A stretch of DNA of 64,000 nt from Planctomycetota bacterium. GTDB taxonomy: Bacteria > Planctomycetota > SZUA-567 > JAFGGJ01. The first letter of the stretch is position 1, and each line of letters starts with the position of its first letter. Shown piece by piece: positions 1 through 10,566 of the stretch. The notes under the pieces were generated by a model. It was not told the origin of the DNA. It did no database searches and saw only the letters and a program-made list of their open reading frames with translations. The DNA lies in NCBI GenBank assembly GCA_016930595.1, contig JAFGGJ010000002.1:50325-114324 (forward strand), given 5' to 3'. The translations under genes and the position numbers were made by a program.

Positions 1-2
1 GC

Positions 3-554
3 GTGGTCGGCGAAGGCGGCGGCGGGGGCGGCGGAGGCTTATCCGAAGAAGCCCTGCAGCACGAGGTGCGCGGGGCCATGGTGGAACTCATGGAGAGCGA
101 CCTGTTCATGGAGAAGATCAACATGGCCCTGATGCAGCAAGGCGCCGGCGGCGGGGAAGGCGGTGCCGGCGGGGCGGGCGTGGAGCAGGTTGCTTCCATG
201 ATAAAAGAGACCGCGGACCAGATACGTTCCGACCTTGCCGAGCGCATGGAAAAGGTGGAGAAAGTACTGCCGGACATCGTCGGAAAGATTGTCGCGGAAA
301 AAGGCGGCGGCGCAGATCCGAAACTTATCGAAGAACAGGTGACCGCGATCGTTGCCGACAAGGTTCTGGGGGACAAGCTGGATCCGGAAGTGATTCAGGC
401 CGAAATAAAGAACCAGACGCCCGAAGTGGTCAGGGAAATAGCCAACTCGGACGAATTCAAGGTCCTGCTGGACGACAAGTTCAAGGTCATACTGAACTAC
501 CTGAAACAGGATGTCATCCCCAAGCAGGTCAAGAAACTCATGAAGAACCAGTGA
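3..554 (+). CDS. C-terminal part of a Gly-rich, charged alpha-helical protein; probably truncated by the window edge
   Basis: ORF runs to the window start; Gly-rich linkers flank helical regions; followed by a terminator hairpin. Confidence 0.5.
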   Translation: MVGEGGGGGGGGLSEEALQHEVRGAMVELMESDLFMEKINMALMQQGAGGGEGGAGGAGVEQVASMIKETADQIRSDLAERMEKVEKVLPDIVGKIVAEKGGGADPKLIEEQVTAIVADKVLGDKLDPEVIQAEIKNQTPEVVREIANSDEFKVLLDDKFKVILNYLKQDVIPKQVKKLMKNQ

Positions 555-590
555 CGGCCGGGCCCGGCTGTACGTCCGGAAGGGTTTTTG

Positions 591-626
591 ACGGAGCGCG
601 CCGCATGGTGCGCTCCGTTTCATTTT
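591..626 (+). terminator. Intrinsic terminator
   Basis: ACGGAGCGC...GCGCTCCGT stem followed by TTTCATTTT, just downstream of the stop at 554. Confidence 0.7.
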
Positions 627-700
627 GCCGCGATAATTGCCGGAAACGTTGAGCGGTCTTCTGCGTCTAATAGCACGTAAGTGCGAAAGGAGGCGCTTCG

Positions 701-2938
701 ATGGCTGCGAACAGGCTGGGCGTGCCCGCCCGCTTCATGGTGGTTGTGGCTCTTGTTGCGGGGTTTTCCGTTCAATCGTATGCGGACGGTTTTGTGATCA
801 TTGTTCCTCCGCATCCGCCGGTGCCGATGCCGGTGCCTCGAATCGTCCAGCTCGCCGTGCGCAAGCACAACGTCACGGTGGACATCAAGGGCCCGGTGGT
901 GACTACGGAGATCGACCAGGTCTTCTACAACCCGAACAATATCCAGCTGGAAGGCGAATACCTGTTCCCCATACCGGAAGGAGCGTCGATAAAGGACTTC
1001 ACTCTTTATATTAACGGCCAGCCCGTGAAAGCCGAACTGCTGGATGCCGACAAGGCCCGCAAGACCTACGAGGACATAGTCCGGCGCATGCGCGACCCGG
1101 CGCTACTGGAATATTCGGGGCGGGGCCTGTTCAAAGCCAGGATATTTCCCATACCGGCCAGGGGCGAACGCAGGGTAGTGCTGCGCTATTCCGAAATACT
1201 CACGCCGGACGCCCAGGTGTGGAGCTACCGCTATCCCCTGAACACGGAGAAATTCTCCTCGGCGCCGCTTGAGGAGGTGTCCGTGGAAGTCAAGTGCCAG
1301 TCGAAGCGCCGGATCCAGGGCGTGTATTCCACCAGTCATCCGGGCGGTAGCCTCGAAAAGCAGAAAGACGGAATGGGCTTCACGTACAGCTGGTCGGACC
1401 GGAACGTGACCCCGGACAGGGATTTCCTGCTGCATTTCATAACCGCCACGGGGGAAGTCGGTGCCGCGCCCGTCGTTTACCGTGAAGCCGGCGAAGACGG
1501 TTATTTCATGCTGCTTGTCGGCGTCGATGCGCCTCCCGCCGGGCGCCGGGCGATACCCAAGGACATAGTCTTCGTCATGGACACGTCCGGTTCGATGAGG
1601 GGCAAGAAGATCCGGCAGGCGAAGGATGCCCTGCGCTTCTGCCTCCAGGGACTTTCGGCGAACGATTCCTTCAATGTCATTTCGTTCAGCACCGGGGTGC
1701 ACGCCTTTTTCGAGAACATGGTGCAGGTTGCCGATACCCGCGTGAAGGAAGCCCTGCAGAAGGCCGACGAACTCGATGCTTCGGGCGGGACGAACATTGA
1801 CGAGGCCCTTGCCGAAGCGCTGAAAATGGTCGGAGGCCAGGACGACCGCCCGGCCTACATAGTTTTCCTTACCGACGGCCAGCCCACCGTCGGCGAGACT
1901 TCTGTGGACGGGATAGCCGGGGCTGCCAGGAAAGGCAACCGGCGCAACGCGCGGATCTTCTCCTTTGGCGTGGGAGACAGGCTGAATGCCAAGCTGCTCG
2001 ACGTGCTGACGAGAGACAGCCGCGGCGCAAAAGTGTACGTGGGCGAAGAGGAGGATCTTGAAGTAAAGCTGTCGTCGTTCTATTCCAAGATAGCGAACCC
2101 GGCGCTTTCGGACGTCAAGATGGAAGTCCGCGGCGTGGAAGTGTACGATGTGTTCCCGAGAGAGCTGCCGGATCTCTTCTACGGCCAGGAACTTACTGTG
2201 TACGGCCGGTTCAAGGGCGAAGGCAAGGCGACCGTTGTACTGAAAGGCAAGCGCGGCGGCGAGGCTGCGGCCATGGAATATGAAGCGGACTTCGCAAGCG
2301 AAAAGAACGCTGAGCCGGTACCTCGTCTCTGGGCCGCACAGAAAGTCGCCTTCCTGCTGGAAGACATCCGCCTGGAAGGCGAAACCGCGGCGCTGAAAGA
2401 CGAAGTCGTGCGCCTGGCCCGCAAGTACGGCATAATCACGCCGTATACCAGCATGCTGGTGCTTGAAGACGAGGAAGTCCAGGGCCGCCCGCCCATCCTG
2501 CGCGAGGCGGTCAAGTCCGCGGCCGACGCCGCCCCCGCCAGCGCGCCCGCCGTCGAAAGGGAATTCAGGCAGAGGGCGGAAGAAGCCCGCAGGAATTTCG
2601 GCCATGAACTGGGTGCCGGCGCCGTGAGGGCCAGCAAGGATATCAATGACCTGAAAAAGGCCGAGGCGCTGAGCGGCGATATCGCCGGCATGAGCACGGG
2701 TGGGCGGTACATCGAGCAGGCGATCAGGCGTTTTGCCGGCAAGACGTTCTACAAGGTCGGCGATTACTGGCAGGATGCGGATTACAATTCGGCCGACATG
2801 AAGACCATAGACCTGAAGTTCCTCAGCGACGAGTACTTTGCCCTGGCGGCAAAATATTCCGAACTGGGCAAGTATCTCGCTCTCGGCGACCAGGTTATCG
2901 TGGTTCTCGGCGGGAAGGCCTACAAGGTATCCCCGTAG
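701..2938 (+). CDS. Secreted VIT (inter-alpha-trypsin) + von Willebrand factor A domain protein
   Basis: Signal peptide; VIT-like N-terminus (VDIKGPVVTTEIDQVFYNPN, EGEYLFPIPEGA); VWA MIDAS DTSGSM. Confidence 0.85.
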   Translation: MAANRLGVPARFMVVVALVAGFSVQSYADGFVIIVPPHPPVPMPVPRIVQLAVRKHNVTVDIKGPVVTTEIDQVFYNPNNIQLEGEYLFPIPEGASIKDFTLYINGQPVKAELLDADKARKTYEDIVRRMRDPALLEYSGRGLFKARIFPIPARGERRVVLRYSEILTPDAQVWSYRYPLNTEKFSSAPLEEVSVEVKCQSKRRIQGVYSTSHPGGSLEKQKDGMGFTYSWSDRNVTPDRDFLLHFITATGEVGAAPVVYREAGEDGYFMLLVGVDAPPAGRRAIPKDIVFVMDTSGSMRGKKIRQAKDALRFCLQGLSANDSFNVISFSTGVHAFFENMVQVADTRVKEALQKADELDASGGTNIDEALAEALKMVGGQDDRPAYIVFLTDGQPTVGETSVDGIAGAARKGNRRNARIFSFGVGDRLNAKLLDVLTRDSRGAKVYVGEEEDLEVKLSSFYSKIANPALSDVKMEVRGVEVYDVFPRELPDLFYGQELTVYGRFKGEGKATVVLKGKRGGEAAAMEYEADFASEKNAEPVPRLWAAQKVAFLLEDIRLEGETAALKDEVVRLARKYGIITPYTSMLVLEDEEVQGRPPILREAVKSAADAAPASAPAVEREFRQRAEEARRNFGHELGAGAVRASKDINDLKKAEALSGDIAGMSTGGRYIEQAIRRFAGKTFYKVGDYWQDADYNSADMKTIDLKFLSDEYFALAAKYSELGKYLALGDQVIVVLGGKAYKVSP

Positions 2939-3153
2939 CAGGTTTCGAGGCGTGCGGGGCCGGCCGTACAGGAGCCGGTCCCGCTGCCGTTTTCAGGCGG
3001 CGCATCGTATGCCGGTGTTGCCGTGACAGCCCCCCCCGTTTCTTTCCGCAAGGCGCAGGTTTGAAGTGCGCCTTTTCCTCCCCGGCGTCGATTGACCGCA
3101 CGGCGGACCCGGTTACCATATCACGTTGACACAGCGTCGAAAGGAGGCTGTCC

Positions 3154-4359
3154 GTGCCAGTCATAAACTTCAGCAGCGTCAGGAAGTACGTGGATGTCCC
3201 CGATGATGCCGAAAGGATACTGTCCCGTCCCGAAAAGCAGCAGATATACAATCTTAACGTGCATCATGACCAGGGGCTGCTGGTGCAGACGGATGCCTAC
3301 GTCGTCTACTACAGCACCGTGCGCGGCCCCGCCAAGGGCGGCATACGTTTCTGGCATGATGTCAACCTGGAAGAAACCACTACTCTCGCAGAACTCATGG
3401 TCTGGAAGACGGCCCTTACCGGTATTCCTTTCGGCGGGGGCAAGTCCGGCATAAGGGCCGACCACCACAAGCTGACTCGCTTCCAGAAGACCGTCATCAT
3501 GAAGGAATTCATCCACCTGTTGCGCAACGACGTTGTGGAAGGCACCTACATACCGGCTCCCGACATGGGCACCAACCCCATAGACATGGCTGTCATTTTC
3601 GGTGAAACGCATATCACGGAATGCGTTACGGGCAAGCCGGTCGGAGTAGGGGGATTGCCGGGCAGGCTTCAGGCGACGGGCCGCGGCGTGTCCACCATCG
3701 CCGACATGACCGCCGCCCACCTGCTCAACAAGCCGGTTGAGGATATCTCCGTCGCCATACAGGGCTTCGGCAACGTCGGTTCATGGACCGCCCATTTTCT
3801 TTACGGGAAAGGCGCCAGGGTGGTCGCCGTCAGCGACATCGACGGCGGCATTGCCGATTCCAAGGGCCTGAACGTCCCCGAACTGATGGCGCACAAGACC
3901 GAAGGCAATCCCGTGGTGGACCTGCCCGGCTCGGCGCGCATATCCAATGAAGAACTCCTGGCCATGGATGTCGATATACTTATTCCGGCGGCCGCCGGTG
4001 AAGTGATAGTCCCCGCCAACGCCGCCGATATCCGGGCCAAGGCCGTCGTCGAAGGCGCCAATCATCCCGTTGTTGCCGAGGCGGATCCCATCCTGCGCGA
4101 GAATAACATTCTGGTCGTGCCGGATATTCTCACCAATGCCGGCGGCGTTGTCGCCAGCTACGTCGAATGGCACAAGGGCAAGAGCGGGGCACTTTCCGGC
4201 GAGCAGGAGACTTTCGAGGTCGTCGATAAACTGCTGGGCGACGCTTTTCTCCACATGAAAGACCTCGCCGGCGACAGCACCGACGACCTCCGCAACGCCG
4301 CCATGGCGCTTGCGGCGGGCAAGGTGGTCCAGTCCATGAAGGAAAGAGGGTGGATATAG
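3154..4359 (+). CDS. gdhA: Glu/Leu/Phe/Val dehydrogenase (NAD(P)+ glutamate dehydrogenase-like)
   Basis: GPAKGGIRFW, GIPFGGGKSGI, GFGNVGSW motifs; GTG start after AGGAGG. Confidence 0.92.
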   Translation: MPVINFSSVRKYVDVPDDAERILSRPEKQQIYNLNVHHDQGLLVQTDAYVVYYSTVRGPAKGGIRFWHDVNLEETTTLAELMVWKTALTGIPFGGGKSGIRADHHKLTRFQKTVIMKEFIHLLRNDVVEGTYIPAPDMGTNPIDMAVIFGETHITECVTGKPVGVGGLPGRLQATGRGVSTIADMTAAHLLNKPVEDISVAIQGFGNVGSWTAHFLYGKGARVVAVSDIDGGIADSKGLNVPELMAHKTEGNPVVDLPGSARISNEELLAMDVDILIPAAAGEVIVPANAADIRAKAVVEGANHPVVAEADPILRENNILVVPDILTNAGGVVASYVEWHKGKSGALSGEQETFEVVDKLLGDAFLHMKDLAGDSTDDLRNAAMALAAGKVVQSMKERGWI

Positions 4360-4360
4360 C

Positions 4361-5248
4361 GTGGCTCGAGACAACTTCGCAACACGTCTGAACGCGGCCG
4401 TCCGGGATTACGGTCCGCTCTGCGTCGGCATCGATCCCTTCTTCCCCAGCCTGCCTCCGGAACTGCGTGAACGCGTGGTTACCAGGACCGAAGAGGCCGC
4501 CGCCGTCGGCATCTTCGCCGACTCGATTATCGACGCTGTCGAGGGTATCGTCGGCGTGCTCAAGTTCCAGGTCGGCTATTTCGAAAAATACGGGGCGGCC
4601 GGTTACGTTGAGCTCGAAAGCGCCGTCAGGCGGGCCAGGAACGCCGGTTTTGTGGTTATAGCCGACGCAAAAAGAGGCGATATCGGTTCCACCATGAAGG
4701 CTTATGCCGACTTCTACATGGAAGTCCTCGACGTCGATGCCGTTACACTCAACCCGTACATGGGCAGCGACGTCGTCAAGCCGTTCCTGCCCTATGCCGA
4801 AAGAGGCAAGGGCGCTTTCCTGCTGAGCCGTACGTCCAACGCCGCCGCAGCGGAACTGCAGGAAGTCTCGGCGCGCGAAGGCCACCCCTACTACCTGTAC
4901 CTTACCGAGCGCGTCCTGAGCTGGCAGCAGGACCTGGAACCGGACAACGACGGCTACCTGCCTTTCGGCATCGTGGCGGGTGCCACCGCCCCTGAAGAAA
5001 TGGCCCTGCTCAGAAGCAGGTTCCCCCAGCTCCCCATGCTGGTCCCAGGGTTTGGTTTTCAGGGCGGTTCCGCCGAAGATACCGCCCCCGCTTTTGACGG
5101 CAACGGCACCGGGGCCGTCGTCAATTCCAGCCGGGGCATTATCTACGCTTTTGCCGGAGATTCCGTGCCCCGTGATTGGCGCGAAGCGATAAGCGACGCC
5201 GCTCGTTCGGCCCAGGTGGCGCTGAAGAACGCAGCCAATGCTTCCTGA
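4361..5248 (+). CDS. pyrF: Orotidine 5'-phosphate decarboxylase (type 2)
   Basis: CVGIDPFFPSLP, VIADAKRGDIGSTMKAYA, NPYMGSDVVKPF motifs. Confidence 0.93.
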   Translation: MARDNFATRLNAAVRDYGPLCVGIDPFFPSLPPELRERVVTRTEEAAAVGIFADSIIDAVEGIVGVLKFQVGYFEKYGAAGYVELESAVRRARNAGFVVIADAKRGDIGSTMKAYADFYMEVLDVDAVTLNPYMGSDVVKPFLPYAERGKGAFLLSRTSNAAAAELQEVSAREGHPYYLYLTERVLSWQQDLEPDNDGYLPFGIVAGATAPEEMALLRSRFPQLPMLVPGFGFQGGSAEDTAPAFDGNGTGAVVNSSRGIIYAFAGDSVPRDWREAISDAARSAQVALKNAANAS

Positions 5249-6497
5249 ATGTCCGCGGCAGGCCGGCCCGGCCGACATGGCGCGGCTTACCGACGGCATC
5301 CCGGGTACCGGGGGCGGGATGAAATTCCGGCCTGAGGATTTCATGGTGACCGAAATCCCCCTGTATGAAGCCTCGGGGCAGGGCACCCATCTCTACCTCA
5401 CCGTCCGCAAGACCGGCCTGACCACGCATGCCGCGATCGACAGGATTGCCAGGAGCCTCGGCAGGAAGAGTCGCGACGTGGGTTATGCCGGACTCAAGGA
5501 CGCCGCGGCCGTCGCCGTTCAGCGGCTGTCCATTGAGCATGTCGATGAAAAAGCGGTGGAACGCCTGTCGGTGCCCGGCGTCGAAATCATCGATGTCCAG
5601 CGCCACCATAACAAGCTAAAGCCGGGCCACCTGGCGGGCAACCGTTTTCGTATCGTTATCAGGGGCGCGCGGCATGGTTCCGCCGCTGACGCGCAGAAAT
5701 CGATGGACGTGCTTGCCGTCCGGGGCGTTCCCAACCACTTTGGTGAACAGCGGTTCGGCGGGTACCAGTCCGGCCATCTTGCCGGGAGAGCATTGGTCAA
5801 CGACGATGCGGACGCGTTTCTCCGGGTTCTCATGCTGCCTGCCGGCTGGCGGGATTTCGAACCGGACGCCGGTGCCGCCAGAACGGCGTTTTCCGAAGGA
5901 CGCTTTGACGACGCTCTTAGGACCCTGCCTGTCTTCCTCCATGACGAACGCCTGCTTCTTGCCGAATTCGTCAGGTCCGGCAACGCCCGCAGCGCGATGC
6001 TTTCCGTCCGGCAGCGCATGCGCCGTTTCTACATGAACGCGTGGCAGTCGCACCTTTTCAATGAAGTCCTGCGCAGGCGGGGCGTTGACGGTATCGATAC
6101 CATTGCCGAAGGAGACCTGGCCTATATTCATTCCAAGGGAGCCGTATTCCTTGTCGATGATCCCGCTGCTGAAGCGGAGCGCGTGCGGACGGCTGAGATT
6201 TCCCCTTCAGGTCCCATGTTCGGCCGCAAGACGATACTGGCCCGGGGCGCTCCCGGCGACGTGGAACGCGCCGTCATGCGGGACGAAGGCATTTCTGCGG
6301 ATACCTTCCGCTCCAGGCACCTCAAGGCGCTTGTCGGAGAAAGGCGGCCTCTCAGGGTTCCCATGCGCGACGTGCAGCCGGTGTCGGAACCGGAAGCCGG
6401 CGTTATCCTGCTTGAATTCTCCCTCCCTCCCGGCTCCTACGCCACGAACGTGGTGAGAGAAGTCACTAAGACTTCCGTTTCTTCGGACTGCTGCTAG
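5238..6497 (+). CDS. truD: tRNA pseudouridine(13) synthase TruD
   Basis: DVGYAGLKDAAAVAVQRLSI, HHNKLKPGHLAGNRFRIVIRG, NHFGEQRFGGYQSGHLAGRAL motifs; start overlaps the pyrF 3' end. Confidence 0.92.
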   Translation: MLPECPRQAGPADMARLTDGIPGTGGGMKFRPEDFMVTEIPLYEASGQGTHLYLTVRKTGLTTHAAIDRIARSLGRKSRDVGYAGLKDAAAVAVQRLSIEHVDEKAVERLSVPGVEIIDVQRHHNKLKPGHLAGNRFRIVIRGARHGSAADAQKSMDVLAVRGVPNHFGEQRFGGYQSGHLAGRALVNDDADAFLRVLMLPAGWRDFEPDAGAARTAFSEGRFDDALRTLPVFLHDERLLLAEFVRSGNARSAMLSVRQRMRRFYMNAWQSHLFNEVLRRRGVDGIDTIAEGDLAYIHSKGAVFLVDDPAAEAERVRTAEISPSGPMFGRKTILARGAPGDVERAVMRDEGISADTFRSRHLKALVGERRPLRVPMRDVQPVSEPEAGVILLEFSLPPGSYATNVVREVTKTSVSSDCC

Positions 6498-6523
6498 AAT
6501 ACCCGTACAGGGAGGTGACGCAC

Positions 6524-7069
6524 ATGATTACCAGGCAGGAGTATGACGATGCCAGGGACCTGGCGCTGGAATACCTCGACGCGGTTGGTATCGCCGTGGC
6601 CGACGAAGAGCGCGAGCGGATAGAAGTGGCCGACTTCGGCCTATCAGACCTGTTGCACACCGGCCTCGAGCTCCTCGTGTACGTCAACACCGACCGGGTC
6701 TGCGCAAAGGAACTGGTCCTCTTCCCGGGCCAGACCTGCCCCGAACACATGCATCCTCCCGTGCAGGGCGAACCGGGCAAGGAAGAGACCTTCCGTTGCA
6801 GGTCCGGCGAAGTCTACCTGTACGTCCCGGGCGAGCCGGCTGTCGCCCCCAGGGCATCGGCGCCCCCGGGCAGCAAAGACAGCTACACCGTCTGGCATGA
6901 AGTCATCCTTCGCCCCGGCGACCAGTACACGCTCCGCCCGCAAACGCTTCACTGGTTCCAGGCCGGGCCGGAAGGCGCCGTTGTGTCGGAGTTTTCCACG
7001 AAAAGCCGGGACGATTCCGATATCTTCACCGACCACGATGTCCAAAGAACGACTGAAATCAAAGACTGA
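6524..7069 (+). CDS. D-lyxose ketol-isomerase-like cupin protein
   Basis: Cupin metal motif CPEHMHP...GKEETFRCRSGEVYLYVPGE; RBS GGGAGGTG before ATG at 6524. Confidence 0.75.
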   Translation: MITRQEYDDARDLALEYLDAVGIAVADEERERIEVADFGLSDLLHTGLELLVYVNTDRVCAKELVLFPGQTCPEHMHPPVQGEPGKEETFRCRSGEVYLYVPGEPAVAPRASAPPGSKDSYTVWHEVILRPGDQYTLRPQTLHWFQAGPEGAVVSEFSTKSRDDSDIFTDHDVQRTTEIKD

Positions 7070-7972
7070 CTAGCCGCTCCCGGCGTCCTTCAGAAAGAAC
7101 CGGAACTTGTTCCCCGTCCATATCCGCTTCAGGATCCGCTGGTACAGTTTCTTCAGCGGCCCCGGCGGCTGCCGGTACCTGGAATACGTGAAGCACGCTG
7201 CCGCATGAAGACCCGCTTGCCCGGCGAGGTTCATGAACGCCCTGTGCGTGAATTCGAAGTAGTGATGAGGCGAATGTACCCGCGTCTTCTTGATGCCGGC
7301 CTGCTCCATCCACCTCTTGAATCGCAGGTCCGCGCCCATTATGTTCGGGATTTCCACCACCAGCAGGCCGCCGGGAGCCATCCGTTTCCGCAATGCCTTC
7401 ATGAACAGTGCCGGGTCCGGCGTGTGCTCCAGCACGTGGCACGCCGCAACGACATCATATCTTCCCCGCACCGGTGCCGTGGTAATGTCTTCGCAATGTA
7501 CGTTCAAGCCATGGCCCCGGCATGCCGTCACGCAGACGGTCGAAATGTCTATCCCGCAGGTATCCCACCCGGTCTCGCGCGCCGCGAGCAGCAGCCTGCC
7601 GGTATTGCAGCCGACGTCCAGGACCGAACCCTTCCTGCCCAGCAGGCGTTCGGCCTGCTCAAGCAGGTCGATATTATGGAAGTACGTGGGGGCGTGCCCA
7701 CGGAAATCACCTTCGTTCCCCGGTGCCGCGTCCGTGCGCCCATCCGTCTGCTCGTACATTTCTTCATGGAATTTTTCGTCGTACAGCGGCCTTGGCGACA
7801 GGTACAGCACGTCGCAGTTCTTGCACTGAACGAACCCGTGATCCAGGTCCACAACGTACTTGTGGAACGTCCTGCGGTACGGACTGCCGCATATTGGACA
7901 CGCGGGAATCTCCTGCCACTCCCATCTCGTGTCGGCGGTGGTGCTTTCCCCTGTGGCGGGAGCTTTTCCCAT
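7070..7972 (-). CDS. Class I SAM-dependent methyltransferase with N-terminal zinc-ribbon-like motif
   Basis: CPICG...CKNCD; VLDVGCNTGRLL; HVLEHTPDPALFMKALRKRMAPGGLLVVEIPN. Confidence 0.85.
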   Translation of the reverse strand: MGKAPATGESTTADTRWEWQEIPACPICGSPYRRTFHKYVVDLDHGFVQCKNCDVLYLSPRPLYDEKFHEEMYEQTDGRTDAAPGNEGDFRGHAPTYFHNIDLLEQAERLLGRKGSVLDVGCNTGRLLLAARETGWDTCGIDISTVCVTACRGHGLNVHCEDITTAPVRGRYDVVAACHVLEHTPDPALFMKALRKRMAPGGLLVVEIPNIMGADLRFKRWMEQAGIKKTRVHSPHHYFEFTHRAFMNLAGQAGLHAAACFTYSRYRQPPGPLKKLYQRILKRIWTGNKFRFFLKDAGSG

Positions 7973-8130
7973 CCGAGTCTCCTGTCGCCGTTGATTCTAC
8001 TTGCCGGACCGGTGTTCCGCAACGTTTCGGCGTCGCTTTCGACACATGCGGCAGCCGTTTGTGCTTTACATCGGAATCCGTTCGCCGAAAATCACCTCTT
8101 ACCGGATGAACGCATGTATTCGGAGGAACC

Positions 8131-10566
8131 ATGATTACGCGTACGTCTCTCTGTGGGCGCTGGGCGCTGGGCGGGACTGACCCGGGAGCCGGGGAAAGAA
8201 GGGGCTACCAGTCCGCTCCCGCCTGGGAAGCCTTCGATGCCCTTGTCCCCGGGGCCGTTCCCAACGACCTCGTAAAGGCGGGGCTTATTCCAGATCCGCG
8301 CTGGTGCAGGAATCCCGACGACGTTTCCTGGGTGGGACGGCGTGACTGGTGGCTTTTCAGGCGGTTTATCGCTCCGCCGGGCAGGCGCCACGCGCTTGTT
8401 TTTCACGGCGTTGACACTTTTGCGGAAGTCTTTATCGATGGCGAGCACGTTGCTTCGCTCGACAACCAGTTCGTTCCTCACGAAATTGACGTGACCGACC
8501 GCGTGAAGCCGGGCGTTGAGCATTCCATAAGCGTCAAGCTGGAAGCCCCCGAGCACGCCACGGCGAGGATTGCCGGCCGCCCGCTCAGTTTCTGCAACGG
8601 CTGGTACCACAGGCTTTACGCGCGCAAGGCACAGATGTCTTACGGCTGGGACTGGGCGCGCTACGTTCCCACGCTCGGGATACTGCGCCCCGTCGAAATC
8701 ATCGGCGTTGACGGCCCCTCCGTTAAAGACGTCTGGATCAGGACGGTTTCCATCGACGGCGGTTCTGCTGTCATCGAAATAGCCGCTGCCATAGACAACC
8801 CCGGCGATGAGCACCGCGTGGAAATCGAATTCTCAGCGGCCTCCGATACCGGCTCCCGGATTGCTTTCTCCGACCTCGTCGTCCTTCAGTCGGGCATGAC
8901 GGAATATTCAACGAGGATCGAAGTGAGAACCCCCGCCCTCTGGTGGCCTCTGGGATACGGTCGCCCTGCTTTGTACCGGGGTAATTTCTCCCTGCGCCGG
9001 CAGGATTCCCCCGTCGCCTCCATGCCGGTTTCGTTCGGCATCAGGCAGGTTGAACTCGTGCTCGAAAAGGACGGGTGCCGCACCTTCTTCTTCCGCATCA
9101 ACGGCAGGGACGTGTTCTGCCAGGGCGCCAATTGGGTTCCCCTCGATGTCGAATTCACCTCTTCCGCCGAAAAATACCGCGCCGCTTTCGAAATGCTCAA
9201 ACATGCCAACCTGAACATGCTCCGTGTATGGGGCGGCGGTATCATCGAAGATCCTCTCTTCTACGACCTTGCCGATTCCAACGGCGTCATGCTCTGGCAC
9301 GACATGATGTTCGCGTGCGGCGAATATCCCAGGGATGACGAGTTCAGGGACAAGGTCAAGGCCGAAGTCGCCCGCATAACGGCGAACCTCAGAAACCATC
9401 CATCTGTCGTGCTCTGGTGCGGCAACAATGAGAACGCGTGGCTCGAATCCGATCATCCCCTGTATACCGTCGACCTCCCCGACGCCGTGCGCGGCTCCGA
9501 CCCGGACAGGCCTTATTGGCCTTCCAGTCCCTATTCGCCGGACGGGATGCCGCCCAACTCACAGGATGCCGGCGATTGCCACGACTGGGCCTGCTGGCAT
9601 GGGGCCAGGGGCCTGCCGGCGGTGGAAGAGAATCACTGCCTGTTCCTCAGCGAATACGGGTGTCAGGCCCCGCCGGACCTTGCCACGGTCAGACGTATCA
9701 TCCCGGAACAGGACATCGGCCGCCTGGGTCCTTCATGGTCGCTCCGCATGGGCGTCGTTGAACTGCTCGCCTGCGTCGGTGCCCCCTGGATCGGCCACGC
9801 CCCCCGCGATATGCACCGGATGCTGAAAGCCATGTGGTGCGCCCAGCGTGAAATCGACTGCCGCGCCTACTACCTGCATCGTTCCCGGATGCTTCGTGCC
9901 GACGGCGGTTCCGGCGGCGTCCTTGTCTGGGCGTTCGGCGAAGCCTGGCCCGCAGTCAACTGGTCCATCCTGGACTATCTCATGCACCCCAAGGCCGCGT
10001 ATTATGGTATCCGGCGCGCCTGCCGTTCCGTTTCCATGACCCACGTCGTCGACGGCGGCTCCGTAAGGACCACCCTCAGCAACCAGTCTTCTGAAACCGT
10101 CCGGGGAGTCATGACTGTAAGGCTGTGCGATCTGAGCGGTGCCGCCCTTGCCGAAGCTTCCGCGGAAGTCGCGGCTTCACCGATGAGCGTCGCCGGAGGG
10201 CCCCGGCTGGATAACCCGGCCGGCGCGGTTGTCAGCGTTTTCTCTTTTGCTGTCGATGGAGCGGCCGTTAGCGATCTTCAGTGGCTCGTGCCCGTGGCGA
10301 CACAGGATCTCCCCGACGCTTCCCTCGCCGCAGAATGGCTGGACGACTTCACTCTCTCGGTTCGGAATGACGGCGGCTGCATCGCGAGAATGGTCCAGGT
10401 CCGGGACGAAGTCGGGTGCGGCGTGCTCTGGAACGACGATTCTTTCGATCTGCTGCCGGGTGAAGGTCGCTTTCTCGCGGGCCGTCTAATACCGGGGATG
10501 GCGCCTTATCGCCGTTCCCCGGTCCTGGTGTCAGCCGAGAACTGCGGGATGCGGAGGGTGACTTGA
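8131..10566 (+). CDS. Glycoside hydrolase family 2 protein, beta-mannosidase-like
   Basis: FHGVDTFAEVFIDGEHV, FCQGANWVPLDV, MLRVWGGGIIEDPLFYDLAD, CGNNENAW, FLSEYGCQAPP. Confidence 0.88.
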   Translation: MITRTSLCGRWALGGTDPGAGERRGYQSAPAWEAFDALVPGAVPNDLVKAGLIPDPRWCRNPDDVSWVGRRDWWLFRRFIAPPGRRHALVFHGVDTFAEVFIDGEHVASLDNQFVPHEIDVTDRVKPGVEHSISVKLEAPEHATARIAGRPLSFCNGWYHRLYARKAQMSYGWDWARYVPTLGILRPVEIIGVDGPSVKDVWIRTVSIDGGSAVIEIAAAIDNPGDEHRVEIEFSAASDTGSRIAFSDLVVLQSGMTEYSTRIEVRTPALWWPLGYGRPALYRGNFSLRRQDSPVASMPVSFGIRQVELVLEKDGCRTFFFRINGRDVFCQGANWVPLDVEFTSSAEKYRAAFEMLKHANLNMLRVWGGGIIEDPLFYDLADSNGVMLWHDMMFACGEYPRDDEFRDKVKAEVARITANLRNHPSVVLWCGNNENAWLESDHPLYTVDLPDAVRGSDPDRPYWPSSPYSPDGMPPNSQDAGDCHDWACWHGARGLPAVEENHCLFLSEYGCQAPPDLATVRRIIPEQDIGRLGPSWSLRMGVVELLACVGAPWIGHAPRDMHRMLKAMWCAQREIDCRAYYLHRSRMLRADGGSGGVLVWAFGEAWPAVNWSILDYLMHPKAAYYGIRRACRSVSMTHVVDGGSVRTTLSNQSSETVRGVMTVRLCDLSGAALAEASAEVAASPMSVAGGPRLDNPAGAVVSVFSFAVDGAAVSDLQWLVPVATQDLPDASLAAEWLDDFTLSVRNDGGCIARMVQVRDEVGCGVLWNDDSFDLLPGEGRFLAGRLIPGMAPYRRSPVLVSAENCGMRRVT

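Noticed and set aside
1103-2605. 500-aa minus-strand ORF
   Set aside because: Antisense to the VIT/VWA gene, no recognisable domains
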